A DNA stretch of 11,007 nt. It comes from Deltaproteobacteria bacterium (GTDB taxonomy: Bacteria; Desulfobacterota; Desulfobaccia; Desulfobaccales; Desulfobaccaceae). The DNA lies in NCBI GenBank assembly GCA_016874895.1, contig VGSX01000105.1, positions 1-11,007 on the forward strand, in the 5' to 3' direction. This document shows positions 7,185 through 11,007 of this stretch, piece by piece. Numbering within the stretch: the first letter of the stretch is position 1; every line of letters begins with the position of its first letter. Both the position numbers and the translations under genes were made by a program. The notes below the pieces were generated by a model. That model had not been told where the DNA came from. It was given only the letters and a program-made list of their open reading frames with translations, and searched no databases.

Positions 7185-7231
7185 GGCTGTTCTCCCGCCC
7201 CGGACACTGGTCGGGGGCAGGTTTAACAGCC
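7185..7231 (-). promoter_or_regulatory. Long hairpin in the 5' leader of rplY
   Basis: On the minus strand GGCTGTT pairs with AACAGCC (7 bp). After an asymmetric internal loop (aaa against ag), CCTGCCCC pairs with GGGGCGGG (8 bp, one U-G wobble) around a 12-base apical loop. The wobble pair is a C-A mismatch on the plus strand, so the fold is favoured in the minus-strand RNA, the sense of rplY. It lies 84 bp before the L25 start and 45 bp after the macrodomain stop. No U-run follows, so it is not a plain terminator. A role in r-protein autoregulation, processing or 3' protection of the macrodomain mRNA is inference. Confidence 0.55.
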
Positions 7232-7253
7232 GATGTTAAGGGCTGCTCGACAA

Positions 7254-7266
7254 GTAGGCGTTCAGC
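7254..7266. repeat. 13-bp fragment of the dispersed element arm
   Basis: gtaggcgttcagc is the exact reverse complement of gctgaacgcctac at the right end of the element at 8261-8273. It lies 10 bp past the macrodomain stop. Only this short piece is recognisable, so it may be a relic or chance match. Confidence 0.4.
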
Positions 7267-7275
7267 CGGCATGTC

Positions 7276-7812
7276 TCATTCCTGGGCCAGCTCTCCCAGG
7301 GCGGCAGCATAGGCTTCGAAGGCTTCCTGCCCGAACAGGACAAAGCGCACGAGCCTGATGTCCGGGTATTGCTGCAAATACGCCTTGACCTTGCCCAGGG
7401 CGATCCTGGCCGCGTCAGCCACCGGGTAGCCGTATACCCCCGTGGAAATGGAGGGGAAGGCAATGCTTCTGATACCCCTGGCCCGGGCCAGGGCCAGGCT
7501 TTCCCGGTAACAGGAGGCCAGGAGCTCGGGTTCACCCTGCCGCCCGTCTTTATAGATCGGCCCCACCGTGTGAATGACGAAGGAAGCCTTTAAATCGCCG
7601 CCGGTGGTGATCACGGCCTGGCCGGTGGGACAATAGCCGATTCGCCGGGCCTCTTCCTGGATGCGGGGCCCCCCGGCCCGGTTGATGGCGCCGTCCACCC
7701 CGCCTCCTACCCGGAGCTGCTCGTTGGCGGCATTAACGATGGCCTCGGTGTCCTGTCGGGTGATATCGCCCTCAACAATTTCCAGGATAGAATGGTTGAT
7801 GATAATATGCAT
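7276..7812 (-). CDS. Macrodomain protein, probable ADP-ribose/O-acetyl-ADP-ribose hydrolase (MacroD/YmdB type)
   Basis: The 178-residue cytoplasmic protein is a single macrodomain. Visible family features are G15-D16-I17-T18, N27-A-A-N30, the glycine loop G36-G-G-V-D-G41 with A42-I43, the strand VIHTVGPIY ending near residue 87, and the phosphate loop F119-P-S-I-S-T-G-V-Y-G-Y-P130. The NAAN plus GGGVDGAI combination is that of the MacroD-type hydrolases, which remove ADP-ribose from acidic side chains and deacetylate O-acetyl-ADP-ribose, so activity is expected. GGAGG lies 6 bases before the ATG at 7812. It runs in the same direction as rplY, 174 bp upstream of it. There is no toxin or sirtuin partner in view, so a housekeeping role in NAD-metabolite clearance is the simplest reading; an antitoxin-like role cannot be excluded. 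Confidence 0.9.
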   Translation of the reverse strand: MHIIINHSILEIVEGDITRQDTEAIVNAANEQLRVGGGVDGAINRAGGPRIQEEARRIGYCPTGQAVITTGGDLKASFVIHTVGPIYKDGRQGEPELLASCYRESLALARARGIRSIAFPSISTGVYGYPVADAARIALGKVKAYLQQYPDIRLVRFVLFGQEAFEAYAAALGELAQE

Positions 7813-7858
7813 GGCTGACCTCCGAGGGAAGTGGAGTTGTTGGTCTTCAGACGGGCAT

Positions 7859-7873
7859 TAGCCGTTTCGGCTA
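7859..7873. other. Small palindrome upstream of the macrodomain gene
   Basis: TAGCCG-ttt-CGGCTA is a perfect 6-bp stem with a 3-base loop, 46 bp upstream of the macrodomain ATG. It may be an operator or a leader hairpin for that gene. No recognised regulator motif is seen. Confidence 0.4.
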
Positions 7874-7907
7874 TCTTTAACGGCACAGAGCACCTTGCCC
7901 CTGCACA

Positions 7908-7967
7908 AAACTTTTCAGGACAGTTCCTCATGGGCCGGGGGGCCCACCCGTAAAGCATGAAAAGTTT
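7908..7967. repeat. Nested inverted repeats
   Basis: An outer perfect 10-bp pair, AAACTTTTCA at 7908-7917 and TGAAAAGTTT at 7958-7967, encloses a perfect inner 6-bp hairpin, TGGGCC-gggg-GGCCCA, at 7931-7946. The right outer arm ends 1 bp before the first 52-bp tandem unit. No coding frame is supported here. Confidence 0.75.
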
Positions 7968-7968
7968 G

Positions 7969-8072
7969 CTGGAAGGCGGGATGCGCTTCGCTTTCCCGAC
8001 CTACATTGTGAACTTTTAAGCTGGAAGGCGGGATGCGCTTCGCTTTCCCGCCCTACATTGTGAACTTTTAAG
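7969..8072. repeat. Two tandem 52-bp REP-like units
   Basis: The units 7969-8020 and 8021-8072 differ at a single base (cccgacctac against cccgccctac). Each contains GGCGGGA and TCCCGCC arms (the first copy has one broken pair) around an inner GCG-ctt-CGC hairpin. The core is the same as the palindrome at 2296-2326, so this is a dispersed family with at least three copies in the window. The near-identity suggests recent duplication. Confidence 0.9.
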
Positions 8073-8095
8073 GACAGAACTTCGGGCCGGGGCAA

Positions 8096-8124
8096 TTGAC
8101 GAATTATGTCAAACAGTTTATATT
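8096..8124 (+). promoter_or_regulatory. Sigma70-type promoter upstream of cooC
   Basis: TTGACG at 8096-8101 and TATATT at 8119-8124 are separated by exactly 17 bases, a near-consensus pair. The start of transcription would be near 8131, at the left edge of the dispersed element, giving a leader of about 200 nt before the TTG start. An inverted repeat TTGAC-N7-GTCAA (8096-8112) overlaps the -35 box and could be an operator. Function is inferred from sequence only. Confidence 0.6.
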
Positions 8125-8125
8125 T

Positions 8126-8273
8126 GTAAGCGTTCAGCGGTCAGCTTACAGCTATCAGCTAATGCTTTAAATTACAAATAGTTATTCCAAGGTGGCGGAT
8201 CACTGGTTTTTCGCTTAGTTTCCCTAACCCATTGTTTTTGCTGAAAGCTGATTGCTGATAGCTGAACGCCTAC
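8126..8273. repeat. Dispersed inverted-repeat element, best-preserved copy, in the cooC leader
   Basis: The left arm 8126-8160 (gtaagcgttcagcggtcagc and onward) and the right arm 8240-8273 (ending gatagctgaacgcctac) are imperfect inverted copies of about 34 bp, with 79 bp between them. Related copies lie at 6249-6380 and, halved, at 1158-1217. There is no coding frame of note, so it resembles a miniature inverted-repeat element. It lies wholly between a strong promoter and the cooC start, so the mRNA leader would carry a long stem. Confidence 0.75.
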
Positions 8274-8280
8274 TTATATT
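8252..8280 (+). promoter_or_regulatory. Second candidate promoter for cooC, -35 inside the repeat arm
   Basis: TTGCTG at 8252-8257 and TATATT at 8275-8280 are spaced by 17 bases. Transcription from here would start near 8287 and give a leader under 50 nt that skips the long inverted repeat. The -35 hexamer belongs to the right arm of the element. The match is weaker than the upstream promoter. Confidence 0.35.
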
Positions 8281-8333
8281 TTACCAGATAACTTAACGAT
8301 TGACCTAAGAAAATTTTCCTGGAGGGATAAACT

Positions 8334-9083
8334 TTGTCATATCTCATCGCAATGGCCGGAAAAGGCGGCACCGGCAAGACCACCCTGGCCGGGTTGGCCG
8401 TCCGCTATCTCATGGAACACGGCAAAACCCCGGTATTGGCCGTGGACGCGGACGCCAACAGCAATTTTAACGAAGTTCTGGGCGTCGCAGTACAAACCAC
8501 CGTGGGCGAGGCCCGGGAAGAGGTGAAGCAGGGCGGCGGCAGAGTGGACATGACCAAGGATCAGCTGGTGGAATTCCGTATCAATCAATGCCTGGTGGAA
8601 GCTACGGACTATGATCTCATCTGCATGGGCCAGCCCGAAGGGGCCGGCTGCTACTGTGCCGCCAACCATCTCATCGCCCATTACATGGATGTCCTGTCTA
8701 AGAACTACCCCTATATCGTTATGGACAACGAAGCCGGCATGGAACATTTGAGCAGGTTGACTACGAAGGACGTGAATCTCCTGCTCATCGTCAGCGACCC
8801 CTCCTTCCGGGGAGTTCAGGCCGCCCGACGGGTCTACGAGGTGGCTAAAAGTTTGAAAATCGTGATGGGCCAGGCCGCCCTCATCGTTAACCGCCTGACC
8901 GACGGCATCCCACCCCGCAGCCAGGAAGAAATCAATAACTGGGGATTACCCCTGGCCGGCGTGGTGCCCGAGGACCCGTTGATTGCCGAATATGACGGCT
9001 TGGGCAAACCCACCATCAACCTGCCGGCGGACTCCATCGCCGTCAAGGCTATCAATGAAATTTTCGACCGCCTGGTGCAATGA
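8334..9083 (+). CDS. cooC: CooC-type ATPase, nickel insertion factor for carbon monoxide dehydrogenase
   Basis: The 249-residue cytoplasmic P-loop ATPase belongs to the MinD/SIMIBI class, predicted to drive ATP-dependent nickel loading of the carbon monoxide dehydrogenase C-cluster (the AcsF/CooC group). The deviant Walker A is G9-K10-G-G-T-G-K15-T-T, with the signature lysine of dimerising SIMIBI ATPases. Walker A' is D38-A-D40-A-N-S-N. The C106-Y-C108 pair in GAGCYCAAN is the CxC motif that holds metal at the CooC dimer interface. D131-N-E-A-G-M-E-H follows as the Walker B region. The length is normal for CooC. The start is TTG at 8334, supported by GGAGGG 7 bases upstream; no better ATG exists. 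It is a lone gene here: the next gene converges and no cooS/acs gene is in view, so its client enzyme must be encoded elsewhere. Two candidate promoters and a repeat element lie upstream. Confidence 0.9.
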   Translation: MSYLIAMAGKGGTGKTTLAGLAVRYLMEHGKTPVLAVDADANSNFNEVLGVAVQTTVGEAREEVKQGGGRVDMTKDQLVEFRINQCLVEATDYDLICMGQPEGAGCYCAANHLIAHYMDVLSKNYPYIVMDNEAGMEHLSRLTTKDVNLLLIVSDPSFRGVQAARRVYEVAKSLKIVMGQAALIVNRLTDGIPPRSQEEINNWGLPLAGVVPEDPLIAEYDGLGKPTINLPADSIAVKAINEIFDRLVQ

Positions 9084-9135
9084 ATCTGCTGGGCTTTATC
9101 ATCTATCGCATTTAAAAAAGCCTGCATTCTTTCTC

Positions 9136-9165
9136 CCCTCTCCACCCGCCGGCGGGGGGAGAGGG
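9136..9165. terminator. Hairpin between the convergent cooC and phosphoglycerate mutase genes
   Basis: CCCTCTCC-a-CCCG pairs with CGGG-g-GGAGAGGG around the loop ccgg: 12 pairs and one internal mismatch. It lies 52 bp past the cooC stop and 71 bp past the opposing stop. The downstream gagggtcagggtg is typical of a palindromic intergenic repeat that is very common in proteobacterial genomes. There is no good U-run on either side, so a shared bidirectional ending role is inferred from the stem and the position. Confidence 0.6.
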
Positions 9166-9236
9166 TCAGGGTGGTGGGGCAATCACAGAGCCCCTCGCCT
9201 GCCGCCTCATTTTCTTACCTCAACCCGCAGATAACC

Positions 9237-10595
9237 TTAATCCACCAGTAAAGGGGTGGCCGGGCCCGGAAAAAAGGGCTGATCCAGGGGTGAATCCCTC
9301 AGGCCGAACAGTTTGGCCCGGTCCAGGAAGTTCAGGATAAGATACATGAGCTCCGGGCCGCGCACCAGACTGAGGCAGCCGCCCGCAGCACTGACTTCAT
9401 CGAAACGGGCCACTGCGTCCCGGCGGGTGGTGGCGCCGATCATAGTAAGCGGCACGGCCTCCCCGGAGTGGATCATGCTCCCGGCGCTGTTGGTGGAGTG
9501 GTCGGCAGTGACAACCAGGAGGATATTCTCATCCGGAACGATTTCGTTCAGGGCATAGGCAAAGGCCCGGTCCAGGATTTCGATGACCCGCTTTTTGTGG
9601 TGCGGATTTTTGGTGTGGGCCGCAACATCCGGGGCCTTGGTGTGGACATAAACAAAATCATACCCGGGCAACATCCTGGCCAGCCTTAGCCTTTCCCGCA
9701 GATCGGCTTCCACATATCTGGTGTCCCGCAGGGGAATGAGGGGCATTCCCAGGAATGCGCCGAGGCCGCGATATAAGGGGCCGGTGGCCAGAGCCAGGGG
9801 GCGAAGTCCCCACCTGTCCTCGAATGGTACCACCGGGCGGAACTGGCCGGCCCGTTGCAGCCCTACGGCATTCAAGGCCGGCAACTTTCGAGCTGGCCGG
9901 TTTTGGTTCAGGGGATGGCGGCAGAGGCGGCGGTAAGCCCAGAGGAGATAGTCGTTTAATGCCTGACAGGTACGGCGGACCCTGGCATCCTGCTCTTTCC
10001 CCTGGAGGGGCAGGACCTGCATGAGGGGGCGGCCCTCGTGAATGGGATTAGAGTCGGTGATATCCGGGGAAACCTCGCCCCGCAGGACCAGCACGCCCTG
10101 GATGCCCTTGGTGGGGATGAATTCGATCTCCACTCCGGCGGCCTCATAATAGTGGATCTCTTTCTGGAGAATCTGGCAGGTTGTGGGGTCTACCTTGGGG
10201 TCCTCCACCGCCAGGATGAGGCGCTGCTCCTCTTCCCGCACCGTAAAAATCCGCCCCAGCAGGGCCACATCTCCCGGCGTTAGGGGGATATTGTAACCCA
10301 CCGCCTCCAGGTAGCCCCGACCGGGAAAATCCTGCAACTCATAGCCGAACATGAGGAAGTGGGCGATTTCGCTGGGCAGGGCCACTCCCTGGAGGTGGGC
10401 GTGGTAGAGGCCGTTCATCCCCAGGGCTGCCAACCGGTCCAGGTTGGGGGTGCAGGCGGCCTGTAAGGGGGTTTGGCCGCCTAACATTCCGTGGCCGTGG
10501 TCTCCCAGGCCGTCCAGGATGACCAGGATACAGCGCCGGTGCCGCTTTCTGACGGGGGAGCCCTTCGATCTCCGGGAAGCTGTTCTGGCAGGCAT
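9237..10595 (-). CDS. apgM: 2,3-bisphosphoglycerate-independent phosphoglycerate mutase, archaeal type
   Basis: The 452-residue metalloenzyme of the alkaline-phosphatase superfamily is predicted to interconvert 3- and 2-phosphoglycerate in glycolysis/gluconeogenesis. Metal-site and nucleophile motifs appear in order: ILDGLGD (D28, D32), TPLQAACTPNLD (near 42-53), the catalytic serine S75 in PSEIAHFLMFGY, APDVAAH (D323, H327), TADHST (D365, H366) and the last histidine H376 in MIHSGEAVP. All expected ligands are present. From memory the serine is usually followed by aspartate (GSD); here it is glutamate. The length is slightly above the usual 400-430 because of a basic N-terminal extension (ARTASRRSKG, then VRKRHRR). 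ATG 10595 is chosen; an in-frame TTG at 10634 would add 13 residues but has its purine run only 2 bases away. The ribosome binding site is weak in both cases. It may be cotranscribed with the partial gene upstream, 76 bp away. Confidence 0.9.
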   Translation of the reverse strand: MPARTASRRSKGSPVRKRHRRCILVILDGLGDHGHGMLGGQTPLQAACTPNLDRLAALGMNGLYHAHLQGVALPSEIAHFLMFGYELQDFPGRGYLEAVGYNIPLTPGDVALLGRIFTVREEEQRLILAVEDPKVDPTTCQILQKEIHYYEAAGVEIEFIPTKGIQGVLVLRGEVSPDITDSNPIHEGRPLMQVLPLQGKEQDARVRRTCQALNDYLLWAYRRLCRHPLNQNRPARKLPALNAVGLQRAGQFRPVVPFEDRWGLRPLALATGPLYRGLGAFLGMPLIPLRDTRYVEADLRERLRLARMLPGYDFVYVHTKAPDVAAHTKNPHHKKRVIEILDRAFAYALNEIVPDENILLVVTADHSTNSAGSMIHSGEAVPLTMIGATTRRDAVARFDEVSAAGGCLSLVRGPELMYLILNFLDRAKLFGLRDSPLDQPFFPGPATPLLVD

Positions 10596-10671
10596 GCTCA
10601 CTTTCTCGGGAAGTTGCGCTTTCGGATGGGACAATACCCTGAATCTATGCCTTTAGAGACGTATCCCTCTG

Positions 10672-11007
10672 TTAATTCAGGGAATAATCAAGGCCCACCT
10701 GCTGCAGGAAGGTCAACAGCACCAGTTTCTGCAGTTCGATCCGGCGCTGGAGATTAAAGCCCCGCCAGGTCTCCACGGCGAAGCCGCCTTTTAATTTCAG
10801 ATTGCGGACCATGATATCAGTGCCGCCGTCATATTGGGGGGAATAATAGTGATAAAATTTTTCAAAAAAATTCGTGTACCGGTTCACCCGGCGGAGCCAT
10901 TCCCAGAGCAGCCGGGGCGGCGGTTCCACCCCGTAAACGATGGTCTGGCCGAAGGTCTTGGGTACGGCCGGGTTATGGCGGGTCTTGGCCTCGTGCAGGG
11001 TGAGGAA
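10672..11007 (-). CDS. C-terminal part of an unidentified protein, cut by the window edge
   Basis: The frame is open from the window edge to a TAA at 10672, giving 111 residues with no start needed inside. It begins FLTLHEAKTRHNPAV and includes PKTFGQTIVYGVEPPPR, a tryptophan-rich LLWEWLRRVNRY stretch, an aromatic NFFEKFYHYY run, and ends FLQQVGLDYSLN. I do not recognise the family. There is no signal peptide or membrane segment in the visible part. It looks soluble, basic and aromatic-rich, and its codon use resembles the neighbouring genes. A GTG at 10929 could be mistaken for a start, but the frame continues upstream of it without a stop. It runs in the same direction as the phosphoglycerate mutase gene and ends 76 bp before it. 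Confidence 0.7.
   Translation of the reverse strand, partial: FLTLHEAKTRHNPAVPKTFGQTIVYGVEPPPRLLWEWLRRVNRYTNFFEKFYHYYSPQYDGGTDIMVRNLKLKGGFAVETWRGFNLQRRIELQKLVLLTFLQQVGLDYSLN

Larger units (their letters stand above)
7908..8092. repeat. Imperfect direct repeats flanking the tandem REP units
   Basis: The segment at 7908-7940 (aacttttcaGGACAGttCctC, then at, then GGGCCGGGG) recurs at 8063-8092 (aacttttaaGGACAGaaCttC, then GGGCCGGGG). The copies are about 154 bp apart with the two 52-bp REP units between them. The tandem units themselves end in gaacttttaag, so the aactttt word recurs three times. The arrangement looks like local duplication around an inserted palindrome. Confidence 0.6.

Noticed and set aside
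8096..8112. CooA or FNR binding site upstream of cooC
   Set aside because: The half-sites are TTGAC/GTCAA with 7 bases between; FNR needs TTGAT-N4-ATCAA and CooA has a different half-site, so I keep only a generic operator-like repeat.
7276..9083. Defence or toxin-antitoxin system linking the macrodomain protein and the neighbouring ATPase
   Set aside because: They are divergent, separated by 520 bp of repeats, and the ATPase has clear CooC motifs; no toxin or effector is present.

Overview
The window looks like chromosomal DNA of a Gram-negative, GC-rich anaerobe, most plausibly a Desulfobacterota lineage such as the Desulfobacca/Syntrophobacter group. The reasons are an outer-membrane autotransporter with a C-terminal phenylalanine, a CooC-type ATPase (a carbon monoxide dehydrogenase maturation factor), an archaeal-type cofactor-independent phosphoglycerate mutase, a long CTC-type ribosomal protein L25, and intergenic DNA full of small palindromic repeats. 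This assignment is inference; the window holds no rRNA or other marker that fixes it.

Layout. 1-428: an array of 74-bp tandem repeats, each with a short perfect palindrome, cut by the window edge. 538-1104 (+): a transposase-like protein that appears to be only the N-terminal part of its family. 1105-1466: intergenic debris with half of a dispersed repeat, a possible helicase remnant on the minus strand and a small hairpin. 1467-2294 (+): a secreted polysaccharide deacetylase (CE4), with a REP-like palindrome directly after its stop. 2483-6220 (-): a 1245-residue autotransporter with about ten passenger repeats and a C-terminal beta-barrel. 6249-6380: a dispersed inverted-repeat element. 6463-7101 (-): ribosomal protein L25 with a good terminator and a long leader hairpin. 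7276-7812 (-): a macrodomain hydrolase. 7813-8333: a 520-bp repeat-dense intergenic region holding nested inverted repeats, two tandem 52-bp REP units, a strong sigma70-type promoter and a second copy of the dispersed element. 8334-9083 (+): CooC-type ATPase, TTG start. 9136-9165: a hairpin between convergent genes. 9237-10595 (-): archaeal-type phosphoglycerate mutase. 10672-11007 (-): the C-terminal end of an unidentified protein, cut by the window edge.

How the genes relate. There is no obvious single multi-gene system. The deacetylase and the autotransporter are both envelope proteins but converge, so they are not an operon. The macrodomain gene and rplY run the same way and could share a transcript, with the leader hairpin between them. 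cooC stands alone, with no carbon monoxide dehydrogenase gene in view. The phosphoglycerate mutase lies 76 bp behind the unidentified partial gene and may be cotranscribed with it. The most unusual content is non-coding: a small family of inverted-repeat elements, one copy of which sits between a promoter and cooC and another just upstream of the autotransporter.
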